Shown here piece after piece: positions 41,870 through 49,960 of a DNA stretch of 64,000 nt (position 1 is its first letter; each line of letters starts with the position of its first letter). The stretch lies in contig UQBG01000001.1 of the NCBI GenBank assembly GCA_900539185.1, positions 1 through 64,000 on the forward strand, written 5' to 3'. The stretch is from an uncultured Clostridium sp. Lineage in GTDB: Bacteria > Bacillota > Clostridia > Lachnospirales > Lachnospiraceae. The notes beneath the pieces are model-generated. The model searched no databases. It saw nothing but the letters and a program-made list of their open reading frames with translations, and was not told the DNA's origin. The position numbers and the translations under genes are program-made.

Positions 41870-42784
41870 ATGAAAAAACAGCCATTTCTTATTCTTCTCT
41901 TACTTCTCATTCTGGTCTGTATGCTGTTTCACGCTCCCGTTGTTATCGACGGTGCCCATATCGGTCTGGAATTATGGTATCAGTCCGTCCTTCCCTCTAT
42001 CCTGCCATTTATGATCATTACCAGCCTGCTGATCCAGACAGTTCCGGGAAACTTTATCTGCTTTCTTGGTTTGTTTTGCGGACTTCCCGTCGGTGCTAAT
42101 CTTGTAAATCAACAGTTTGTGGCCGGGCATCTGTCATCGACCGCCGCAAATCACTTGCTCTGCATATGTAATATCACCAGTCCGATGTTTATCATCGGCT
42201 ATATCCTTCATCAGACCTTACAGAATCAAACGGCTCCTCTGCCATTCTTCCTGTCGATCTATATACCGATCATTCTATATGGGATTCTCTCCTTTTTATA
42301 CAGAAATATCCTGGCACTTCGGAGAAACCATGCTCCTGCTGCGGGAGTTCCGACTTCCGCTTTCTCTCTTCCGGGCTCTCCCACCTCGTTTCATAATACC
42401 ACGATATCTTCAAACTCCGCTCGATCCTTTGAGGATATCACCCGGCATGCCCTACAGGTCATACTATCTGTCGGCCTTTATATCATGCTCTTTTGCATCC
42501 TTATCCGCTTTCTCCTATGCCTCTGGACGTCTCCTCCCGGTTGGATAACACTTCTGGCATCTTCACTCGAAATCACAAACGGCATTCATCTTCTGAACAA
42601 AACAGAACTTCCTGCCATACAAAAAACAGCCCTGATGGCCGGTCTGACCTCTTTTGGCGGTGTCTGCAGCATTCTACAGACCAAAAGTGTTCTGACCGAT
42701 CACAGGCTGTCTATCTTTCATTATCTGTTAGTAAAGCTCCTGATGGGGCTGACCAGCTATCTGCTGGCTCTATGGCTCTGTTAA
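41870..42784 (+). CDS. ylbJ: YlbJ-like sporulation membrane protein
   Basis: A 304-residue integral membrane protein with about eight spans, of the YlbJ (nucleoside-recognition/Gate domain) family. Diagnostic pieces are LFCGLPVGANLVNQQFVAGH, CNITSPMFIIGYIL and the closing TSFGGVCSILQTKSVL. YlbJ is needed for proper spore formation in Bacillus; transport substrate unknown. ATG 41870 is preferred (TTGGAGC upstream). Its stop codon directly abuts the stop of the convergent coiled-coil gene with no intergenic base and no terminator hairpin. Confidence 0.85.
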   Translation: MKKQPFLILLLLLILVCMLFHAPVVIDGAHIGLELWYQSVLPSILPFMIITSLLIQTVPGNFICFLGLFCGLPVGANLVNQQFVAGHLSSTAANHLLCICNITSPMFIIGYILHQTLQNQTAPLPFFLSIYIPIILYGILSFLYRNILALRRNHAPAAGVPTSAFSLPGSPTSFHNTTISSNSARSFEDITRHALQVILSVGLYIMLFCILIRFLLCLWTSPPGWITLLASSLEITNGIHLLNKTELPAIQKTALMAGLTSFGGVCSILQTKSVLTDHRLSIFHYLLVKLLMGLTSYLLALWLC

Positions 42785-43558
42785 TTACTCTCCGAAGAGA
42801 TCGTCTTCTTCCTCTTCATACTCGAAACTCTCATCATCCGATTCTTCTGTTTCCGGCTCCTCTGCTTCCTCTGTCTGAGACTGTGCATAGCCTGCCTGTG
42901 CATAATCAGCCTCTGCATATGCCTGCTCCGGTGCCGGTTCTTCCGGTGCAAATGCCTGATCTACATACTGTGGCTCCGGCGTGATCTCCGGCTGCTGTGC
43001 CTGTAGCATGGCTCTATGCTGTTCTTCGATCTCCTTCCGGTTTGTATCGATTACAGCCGCATTATTCTGCAGGGACTCAATGAGATTCTCATAGTTTGTC
43101 TTTTCCACTTCCATCGTAGCCTGAATATACTTTTCGATATCATTCAACATACCGGTTGTATATTCCATCATACCCAGTCGGATCTCGGTTGCCTCAGCAT
43201 TTGCCTGTTCTATGATAGCATTTCGTTCCTGATTTGCCTGCTTTAAGATCTCCTCAGCCTGAATATTCGCCAGTGTTACGATCTCACTCTCATCAACCAG
43301 CCGTCGTGCTTCATTGGATGCTTCCGTAATAATGGACTCTGCTCTGGTACGGGCATCTGTCATGATACCCTCCTTATTCCGCATAATCTTTTTACTGCGC
43401 TCCAGCTCACTCGGCATCTTCAGTCGAAGTTCATTTAACATGGCTTCCAGTTCACTCTTTGGTACACTGATTCGATCGGATGAGAATGCCACATACTTAC
43501 AACTGTCTATGAACATCTCTATCTCATTTATCATATCTTCTACGCCTTTTTTACCCAT
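42785..43558 (-). CDS. Coiled-coil cell-division-type protein with acidic tail
   Basis: A 257-residue protein, conserved in clostridial coaD neighbourhoods but without firm function. A helical start (GVEDMINEIEMFIDSCKYV) and SSDRISVPKSELEAMLNELR recall DivIVA/SepF-like or V-ATPase-H-like helices. Residues about 60-170 are Ala/Glu/Arg-rich coiled coil (ARTRAESIITEASNEARRLV). The tail holds Tyr/Ala repeats (AYAEADYAQAGYAQ) and ends in an acidic EEEEDDLFGE. ATG 43558 follows CAGGAGG. It is downstream of coaD by 43 bases. Confidence 0.65.
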   Translation of the reverse strand: MGKKGVEDMINEIEMFIDSCKYVAFSSDRISVPKSELEAMLNELRLKMPSELERSKKIMRNKEGIMTDARTRAESIITEASNEARRLVDESEIVTLANIQAEEILKQANQERNAIIEQANAEATEIRLGMMEYTTGMLNDIEKYIQATMEVEKTNYENLIESLQNNAAVIDTNRKEIEEQHRAMLQAQQPEITPEPQYVDQAFAPEEPAPEQAYAEADYAQAGYAQSQTEEAEEPETEESDDESFEYEEEEDDLFGE

Positions 43559-43601
43559 CACGGTATCCTCCTGTTTCTCTATCATACTCTGCGATTCAGC
43601 T

Positions 43602-44084
43602 TTACTTCGTCTTTATTTTTTCCTGAAGCATCGGCACTACACATGGCGGAACAAATCTTGAGACATCTTCTCCATATGCTGCATATTCTTTCACAATGCT
43701 GGAACTAAGATACGAATACTCAATATTTGTCGTCAAAAATACGGTATCTACATCCGGAGCTACGATTCGATTACTCTGTGCAATCTGAAGCTCATATTCA
43801 AAATCTGTCACTGCCCGCAGACCGCGAACGATAACATTCGTACCCATTTCTCTGGCAAAATCCACCAGCAGCCCGGAAAACGATACCACGCGCACATGAG
43901 CGATATCCTCCGTTGCTTCTTTCAACATATTAACACGTTCCTCCACAGAAAACAATGGAGATTTCGCACTATTCACCAGTACTCCTACGATAACTTCATC
44001 GAAGATCTCGGATGAACGTCTTATAATGTCCAAATGTCCCAGTGTAACCGGATCAAAGCTTCCGGCGTAAACGGCTGATTTCAT
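43602..44084 (-). CDS. coaD: Phosphopantetheine adenylyltransferase
   Basis: Penultimate step of coenzyme A synthesis (4'-phosphopantetheine plus ATP to dephospho-CoA). The 160 residues contain AVYAGSFDPVTLGHLDII with the TxGH nucleotidyl-transfer motif, and YSYLSSSIVKEYA in place of the ISSTxIRE motif, plus RGLRAVTDFEYELQIA. It follows rsmD by 12 bases, the universal Firmicute arrangement. Confidence 0.97.
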   Translation of the reverse strand: MKSAVYAGSFDPVTLGHLDIIRRSSEIFDEVIVGVLVNSAKSPLFSVEERVNMLKEATEDIAHVRVVSFSGLLVDFAREMGTNVIVRGLRAVTDFEYELQIAQSNRIVAPDVDTVFLTTNIEYSYLSSSIVKEYAAYGEDVSRFVPPCVVPMLQEKIKTK

Positions 44085-44096
44085 AACTTCCTCCTG

Positions 44097-44657
44097 TTAG
44101 TGGGCTGCCTTATAGATAAAGGTATGCTTATTAGTCTTATATTCCTTTACCCGGCTGATCTCGTATCCCATCTGCTCTATATAATCAAAGTCGGTATCCA
44201 GACCGGACTCTACTACGATCAATGTATCTTCATCTGCCAGCGGAGACTGTGCCAGTGCCTGCAGCGCCTGTTGCTCCAGATTCTTCCGATACGGCGGATC
44301 CATAAATATAACATCAAACGCCCCATGCCGGCTCTCCAACATCCGGATGGCTCCGGTCACATCCTGACCGAGTACCTCTGCCCGGTCAGAGAATCTGGTA
44401 TGTTCCAGATTTTCCTGTATCACCTTCACCGCCGCCCGGCTGTTATCTACAAACCACGCCCGGTTTGCTCCCCGGCTCAGTGCTTCGATTCCGATTCCGC
44501 CGCTTCCGCTAAAGAGGTCCAGGAAGTCACTGTCCGGTATTTCCGGTGCCAGTATATTAAACAGGGTTTCCTTGATCCGATCCGTTGTCGGCCTTGTTTC
44601 CATTCCCTGTGGTGTTTTTAGCTGTAGGCTTCTTGCCGTTCCCGCTATCACTCTCAT
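44097..44657 (-). CDS. rsmD: 16S rRNA (guanine966-N2)-methyltransferase RsmD
   Basis: Methylates G966 of 16S rRNA. The 186-residue frame starts MRVIAGTARSLQLKTPQG and shows RPTTDRIKETLFNIL, the SAM loop FLDLFSGSGGIGIEALSRGA, and the catalytic DPPYRKNLE (N/DPPY motif). ATG 44657 follows GAAGGAGAA; the longer frame from 44723 would run into the cellulase gene and is rejected. It is followed by coaD. Confidence 0.95.
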   Translation of the reverse strand: MRVIAGTARSLQLKTPQGMETRPTTDRIKETLFNILAPEIPDSDFLDLFSGSGGIGIEALSRGANRAWFVDNSRAAVKVIQENLEHTRFSDRAEVLGQDVTGAIRMLESRHGAFDVIFMDPPYRKNLEQQALQALAQSPLADEDTLIVVESGLDTDFDYIEQMGYEISRVKEYKTNKHTFIYKAAH

Positions 44658-44692
44658 GTAGTTCTCCTTCTGTTCGCTTCTTCTGCCGCTTC

Positions 44693-46210
44693 CTACTCGC
44701 CCCGGATCTGACTGCGGATCCACTTTCCGGTCTCCGACAGTTCATCCTCTGTCCAACCGGACGTCTTTGCACATCCGGATGAGATCAATGCCGCTGTCTC
44801 AGCCTTGTTACTCAGACTCCAGGAACAATAACTCAGATTATTGCTGTTGATCAGATCAAACCACTTCGAAGCCTGATCGTAGTCGTTTGCTCCATTACCC
44901 GAAGCATCACAGATACTGAACTCCGATACAAAGATTGGCAGTCCCTTATCCAGTGCATAGGTCACCTTGTTCCGGATATTATCTGTATGTGTTGCCGCAT
45001 AGAAATGAATGGCAAACATAACATTCTTACTGTCCTTTAATGGATTCGCTGCTACATCATCGGCTACAACGTCCACATCCTGAGACCAGGTCGGTGTACC
45101 TACGATGATCACTGCATCCTTATCATTCTTATGAATAATAGAAATAATATCCTCCGCATATGGACGGATACTGCCACTCCATGTTGTTCCGCCATTTGGT
45201 TCATTGCAGATCTCATAGATCACATTATCATAATCTGCATACTTTGCTGACATCTCCTGGAAGAATGCCTCTGCCTGACTCTTATTTACCATCGGATCCA
45301 GATCATGAAGTACATGCCAGTCGATAATGACATACATTCCAAGCTCAGTTGCATACTGTACACCGTTATCAACCAGTGCTTTTAGCTGTGCCTGATCGCC
45401 ACCACTGCAGTATCCACCATTCTCATCCGTATACATTGCCAGCCGGATCACATTGCCACCCCAGTCATCCCGGATAGTCTGGAATGCATCCTTATTCACA
45501 TACTCCGGAAACCATGCCAACCCATGTGTGCTGACACCCTTTAACTGATACGGATTGCCATTTTTATCTACCAGTTGTGTTCCCTTTACGCTCAATGCTC
45601 CATGATTTTCCAACGGAGTTCCTGACTCTGCCTGTGGTGGATTCGCCGGTTTCGTCTCGGTCGCCGCTGCTTCTGTCGTAGCTGCCGCTGTTCCATCCTG
45701 CTTCTTACCATCTACATACAGGGCTGCGATCTTCGGCTCCAGCTTCGTCGGTGTATCCATATTGAAGCCTATCTCGATCTTTGCCCCCGGCTCTACAGCT
45801 GCTCCCCAGTCGGTTGCCGTGACCGTCAGAGTGGTGCCGTTGATTTCCGGCTTACATCCCCATGCATCTGCCAGTTTACAGCCCTCCGGTACCTCAATCT
45901 CTGCATACCAGGCACTCACCTTTGCAGAACTCTTATTGGTAAATGCCAGATTATAGGTTCCGCCATAGCCGCCCTCCGTTTCCCAGCTCGTTGTGACGCT
46001 GATCTGCACATCATAATCCGAGGACGCCACCGCTTCGGTCGCTTTCTCTGTCGTTGCTTCGGTTGTTGTCTCCGTATCCTGTGCCGTTGCATTTGCGGCT
46101 TCTGTCTTTTTCCCTTTTCCAATACAAATGCCCGCGATTAATGCTGCCACTACCGCCAGCACCCCTATGATACCGATGATTACCTGTTTCTTATGTTCCT
46201 TGAACCACAT
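44693..46210 (-). CDS. Membrane-anchored GH5 endoglucanase with CBM2-like module
   Basis: A 505-residue surface cellulase. A short cytoplasmic start and one span (about 10-33) anchor it. A Thr/Glu/Ala linker leads to a CBM2-like module (about 64-168) with the three spaced Trp typical of cellulose binding (SAWYAEI, DAWGC, TDWGAAV). A second Ala/Thr/Pro linker precedes the GH5 barrel (about 205-505) with Glu337 in YEICNEPNG (acid/base) and Glu430 in FVSEFS (nucleophile). Subfamily GH5_2-like; beta-1,4-glucan is the probable substrate. ATG 46210 follows GGAGAGG. It sits between recG and rsmD, an unusual place for a carbohydrate enzyme. Confidence 0.92.
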   Translation of the reverse strand: MWFKEHKKQVIIGIIGVLAVVAALIAGICIGKGKKTEAANATAQDTETTTEATTEKATEAVASSDYDVQISVTTSWETEGGYGGTYNLAFTNKSSAKVSAWYAEIEVPEGCKLADAWGCKPEINGTTLTVTATDWGAAVEPGAKIEIGFNMDTPTKLEPKIAALYVDGKKQDGTAAATTEAAATETKPANPPQAESGTPLENHGALSVKGTQLVDKNGNPYQLKGVSTHGLAWFPEYVNKDAFQTIRDDWGGNVIRLAMYTDENGGYCSGGDQAQLKALVDNGVQYATELGMYVIIDWHVLHDLDPMVNKSQAEAFFQEMSAKYADYDNVIYEICNEPNGGTTWSGSIRPYAEDIISIIHKNDKDAVIIVGTPTWSQDVDVVADDVAANPLKDSKNVMFAIHFYAATHTDNIRNKVTYALDKGLPIFVSEFSICDASGNGANDYDQASKWFDLINSNNLSYCSWSLSNKAETAALISSGCAKTSGWTEDELSETGKWIRSQIRGE

Positions 46211-46248
46211 ATAACCCTCTCCTTTTTTCATTCTTAGTCATAAGTATA

Positions 46249-48279
46249 CTACAAATTCAATGCCATATCCAGTTTTTCCGCCAGCTTCGCATGTTTAATA
46301 TTTTCAAAATCATAGTGCTGATGTTCCAGATACTGAATGGCCGTATTAGCCTGTTTCAAAATGGCAGCATCACTATAGATATCCACCAGCGAAAACAGCA
46401 TCTCTCCGCTTTGCCGGACACCGAAGAAGTCTCCCGGTCCCCGCAGTCTCAGATCTTCATTTGCTATATGGAAGCCGTCATTGGAGTGATACAGAACATC
46501 CAGCCGTTCCTTTGCCTCTTCCTTGTCCGATGTATTTATCATAATGCAATAGGACTGATCCGCTCCTCTTCCGACTCGTCCCCGGAGCTGATGAAGCTGA
46601 GACAGTCCGAATCGGTCTGCATTTTCAATCACCATTACGGTAGCATTCGGATTATCAATTCCGACTTCAATAACGGTTGTAGACACCAGAACCTGAATCT
46701 CATTTTTATAATATGCTTCCATGATCTCTGCTTTTTCTTTTGCCGACATCTTTCCATGCAGATACCGGACCTGTATATATGGGCTCAGATGGGTACGCAG
46801 ATTGTCCGCATAGTCTATAACATTCTCCATCTCTACCTCTTCATTGCCTTCCACCATCGGACAGATGACATATGCCTGATGACCCTTCTGCACTTCCTTC
46901 TCGATAAAACGATAGGTCGTATCTCTTGCCTCTGTTCCGACTACACAGTTTTTGATCGGCAGTCTGGAAGCCGGCAGTTCATTCATCACGGAAATGTCCA
47001 GATCTCCATACAGGATGATCGCCAGTGTCCGCGGAATCGGCGTTGCACTCATAACCAGAACATGCGGTTCCTGCCCTTTTTGTGCTAACTGCTCTCTCTG
47101 ACGCACGCCGAACCGATGCTGTTCATCTGTAATGACCAGTGCCAGTTTCCGAAACATAACCGCCTCCTGAATGATCGCATGTGTACCGATCACGATTGAA
47201 ATAGTTCCATCCGCCAGCCCCTGATAGATCCGGCGTTTTTCCCTGGCAGGTGTTGATCCGGTCAGCAGTTCCACCACGATTCCGTATGGACTTAACAGTT
47301 CCCGCACCTTCTCATAGTGTTGGGTTGCCAGAACCTCTGTCGGTGCCATAAATGCCCCCTGATATCCGGATTCCACAACCATCACCAGTGCCAGCACCGC
47401 AACAATCGTTTTTCCGGATCCTACATCTCCCTGCACCAGACGGTTCATAACCGATGGCCCCATCATATCTGTCTGTATCTCTTTTAGTACCTGATTCTGT
47501 GCCTGTGTCAGATCATAGGGCAATTGGCTCAGAATCTGATCACACAGGGAACCTTTCCGGATCTGAAAATGATTCTCGACTCCGGAACGATGCAGTTCCA
47601 GACGCCGCATTGTCAAAAGAAATAAAAAGCACTCATCAAACTTCAGACGATGCCTTGCCTGCTCCAGCCGGTCATAGTCCAGCGGAAAGTGAATCTGACG
47701 CACCGCATCTGCATATGCCATCAGCCCATATCGCTCCGGCAGATCCAACGGAAGATACTCTTCCATATCATGAATCACGCCTCCTACTGCCTTCATATCC
47801 TTCTGTATGCGTGTGTTCGTCAATCCGGCCGTCAACGGATAAACCGGCTGAAGTTCCTTTCGTTTTTCCAGATATCTGGCCTCTGTGTAATACTCCGGAT
47901 GTTCCATGACCTTCTGATAGTTCCGTATCGTGATCGTTCCTACAAAGATATAGGTTTGTCCGATATAAAAGGTCTTTTTAATATAAGGAGAATTGAACCA
48001 CAGCATCTTCACGCTTCCTGTATAGTCCTTTGCCATGAACGTCGCCAGATTCAGTGTACGCATTTTCTTCAGTTCTACATAGGAGTTCACCGTTGCCCGT
48101 ATGGCTACCCGCTGTCCCAGCGGTGCATCACAGATAGCAACCGGTTCCTCATATGCCAGATAGTGTCTGGGATAATGCTCTAACAGGTTCTCTATGGTAT
48201 GGATATTCATTTTCTGATACAGCTTCTGCGTCTTTTCTCCGACACCTTTTATTTCACTGATAGGATCTGTCAGCTTCAT
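46249..48279 (-). CDS. recG: ATP-dependent DNA helicase RecG
   Basis: Reverses stalled forks and moves Holliday junctions. The 676 residues begin with the wedge/OB domain (KGVGEKTQKLYQKM, RVAIRATVNSYVELKK), followed by the helicase core: Walker A LVQGDVGSGKTIVAVLA, motif Ia FMAPTEVLATQHY, motif II VITDEQHRFGVRQ, motif III MSATPIPRTLA, and motifs V/VI VIEVGIDNPNATVMV and QLHQLRGRVGRG. Length and motifs are normal. It ends 38 bases before the cellulase start. Confidence 0.97.
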   Translation of the reverse strand: MKLTDPISEIKGVGEKTQKLYQKMNIHTIENLLEHYPRHYLAYEEPVAICDAPLGQRVAIRATVNSYVELKKMRTLNLATFMAKDYTGSVKMLWFNSPYIKKTFYIGQTYIFVGTITIRNYQKVMEHPEYYTEARYLEKRKELQPVYPLTAGLTNTRIQKDMKAVGGVIHDMEEYLPLDLPERYGLMAYADAVRQIHFPLDYDRLEQARHRLKFDECFLFLLTMRRLELHRSGVENHFQIRKGSLCDQILSQLPYDLTQAQNQVLKEIQTDMMGPSVMNRLVQGDVGSGKTIVAVLALVMVVESGYQGAFMAPTEVLATQHYEKVRELLSPYGIVVELLTGSTPAREKRRIYQGLADGTISIVIGTHAIIQEAVMFRKLALVITDEQHRFGVRQREQLAQKGQEPHVLVMSATPIPRTLAIILYGDLDISVMNELPASRLPIKNCVVGTEARDTTYRFIEKEVQKGHQAYVICPMVEGNEEVEMENVIDYADNLRTHLSPYIQVRYLHGKMSAKEKAEIMEAYYKNEIQVLVSTTVIEVGIDNPNATVMVIENADRFGLSQLHQLRGRVGRGADQSYCIMINTSDKEEAKERLDVLYHSNDGFHIANEDLRLRGPGDFFGVRQSGEMLFSLVDIYSDAAILKQANTAIQYLEHQHYDFENIKHAKLAEKLDMALNL

Positions 48280-48311
48280 CGCTCCACCATCCTCCTTTTC
48301 TTTTATAGGAA

Positions 48312-48341
48312 AGAAAAAGCTGTTACTTTAAGTAACAGCTT
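48312..48341 (-). terminator. Terminator after rpsU
   Basis: AAGCTGTTACTT (48317-48328) and AAGTAACAGCTT (48330-48341) form a perfect 12-bp stem, followed on the minus strand by TTTCTTTCC. Confidence 0.88.
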
Positions 48342-48353
48342 CTCATAAATTTC

Positions 48354-48530
48354 TTATTTGAATTTACGCTTTCTTGCAGCCTCAGACTTCTTCTTGCGTC
48401 TTACGCTTGGCTTTTCGTAATGCTCTCTCTTACGAATTTCCTGCTGAATACCTGCTTTTGCACAGTTTCTCTTGAATCTGCGTAAAGCACTATCCAATGT
48501 TTCGTTTTCTTTTACGACTACGTTCGACAT
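48354..48530 (-). CDS. rpsU: 30S ribosomal protein S21
   Basis: A 58-residue basic ribosomal protein beginning MSNVVVKENETLDSALRRFK, with the conserved KRNCAKAGIQQEIRKREHYEKP split by family motifs, and a Lys/Arg tail ending RKRKFK. It helps mRNA engagement by the 30S subunit. ATG 48530 follows GGTGTGAGGTC; an in-frame upstream extension lacks support. Own promoter (48608-48635) and terminator. In many Firmicutes S21 is monocistronic like this. Confidence 0.96.
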   Translation of the reverse strand: MSNVVVKENETLDSALRRFKRNCAKAGIQQEIRKREHYEKPSVRRKKKSEAARKRKFK

Positions 48531-48607
48531 GACCTCACACCTTACCTCCCTCCAGTTGTATATTGTGCAATACATAACTGTTTGGGTATTTTTAGCACTC
48601 AGTTAGT

Positions 48608-48635
48608 GTATAACATAAACCATTGTTTTGTCAAC
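48608..48635 (-). promoter_or_regulatory. rpsU promoter
   Basis: Minus-strand TTGACA (48635-48630), 16-base spacer, TATACA (48613-48608), giving a leader of roughly 70 bases before rpsU. Confidence 0.75.
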
Positions 48636-48649
48636 ATGTTTTTTATAGT

Positions 48650-49942
48650 TTATTCAGAAATTTCAAAATTATACTCATAATCGACAATATTATACGGACA
48701 ATCCGTGATCTTTGTCAGGGTTTGAATGGTCTTATGATAGGAATCCTCGATTCTCGCCCAGTCCTTTTCGGACAAAAAGCTATAGGCATCCCGATTCTCA
48801 TAGGCTTCTACCACCGGAACCACCCCGATTACATCATCGGTCCAGTATACATAGGTCGGTGCAAATCTCCAGCCTGTCAGCCTCGTTTCTCCATTTTGCT
48901 TTTCAAAGTCCATATCCATAATCAGACCGATATCCTTCATCACGCCGTTTTCATAACGCTGACTGGATATAAAGTTTCCTAGAGAATAGATCACATAACC
49001 GGTTCTTGTCGTTCCATCATCATTCCGGATCTCGCGAATCTCCATCGGTTCTACCACATGCGGATGACCGCCTACGATCACATCTGCCCCTGCCTCAAAC
49101 AGTAGATCCACACATTTCTCCTGCCAGGAATCCGGCATCTCACGATACTCAGTTCCGAAGTGGATGATCGGCATAACCACATCTACCCCGGATTCATCCA
49201 GTGCCCGCACGCTGTCACACATCGCCTGCAGCTTGTCTGCCTCATAATTATCCAGCGTGTTAATGCAGTACGGAGCGGAGGACGGAACCGAAATTCCATT
49301 GGTCCCGTAGGTATAGCATACAAATCCAAATGTGATTCCATTGACCTCAACCACACATGGCTCTCGTTGCTCTTCCTCACTTCTCGCGGTTCCCAGATGT
49401 CTCATCTCTATAGAATCCAGATAGTCCAGTGTCGAATATAACCCCTGTAACCCGGAATCCAATGAATGGTTATTCGCCGTTGCCACCATATCAACACCTA
49501 CGTCCTGAAGATTATTCCCCAGTACTTCCGGTGCATTAAACATTGGATAACAGGAATAGCCTAATATATCACTACTCGAGCCCTTATAACGACCTGCAAA
49601 GGTCGTCTCCAGATTACCAAAGGTAAAATCTGCCTCGCTTAAATACGATTCCACATACTGAAAGCTATCTGCATAATCAAAGGTATCTGTTGCTGCATCA
49701 TAGCCTCTGGTAATCTGCCACTGATGCATCATAACATCTCCGATGGCAGTCAGAGTTGCAGTCCTCGTACCGACCTCTGTCTGGAGCTCCTCTGTACTGG
49801 TCTGCATTTCTATGGGACTCTGCCATACCACTTGATACTGTTCTACTTCTACCCGCTTCCACAACATACAGATCGCGGTTCCGAGCAGAAGCAGTACCAT
49901 TATTTCAATCAGAATTATCAGTGCCTTTTTTTTCATTCGCAT
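48650..49942 (-). CDS. CapA-family (poly-gamma-glutamate synthesis-type) protein
   Basis: A 430-residue membrane-anchored protein of the PGA_cap metallophosphatase-like family. N-terminal span (about 5-25), then the fold's loops in order: TAIGDVMMHQWQ, FGNLETTFAGR, ATANNHSLDSG (GNNH-like), HFGTEYREMPD and VGGHPHVVEPMEI (GHxH), SLGNFISSQ. In Bacillus CapA helps polyglutamate synthesis/export; no capBC genes are nearby, so here it is a stand-alone member with unknown substrate. It lies 18 bases after alaS. Confidence 0.85.
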   Translation of the reverse strand: MRMKKKALIILIEIMVLLLLGTAICMLWKRVEVEQYQVVWQSPIEMQTSTEELQTEVGTRTATLTAIGDVMMHQWQITRGYDAATDTFDYADSFQYVESYLSEADFTFGNLETTFAGRYKGSSSDILGYSCYPMFNAPEVLGNNLQDVGVDMVATANNHSLDSGLQGLYSTLDYLDSIEMRHLGTARSEEEQREPCVVEVNGITFGFVCYTYGTNGISVPSSAPYCINTLDNYEADKLQAMCDSVRALDESGVDVVMPIIHFGTEYREMPDSWQEKCVDLLFEAGADVIVGGHPHVVEPMEIREIRNDDGTTRTGYVIYSLGNFISSQRYENGVMKDIGLIMDMDFEKQNGETRLTGWRFAPTYVYWTDDVIGVVPVVEAYENRDAYSFLSEKDWARIEDSYHKTIQTLTKITDCPYNIVDYEYNFEISE

Positions 49943-49960
49943 TCCTTTTCTATCTGTTCC

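Noticed and set aside
44657..44723. N-terminal extension of RsmD
   Set aside because: It overlaps the end of the cellulase gene in another frame and GAAGGAGAA stands before the internal ATG at 44657.
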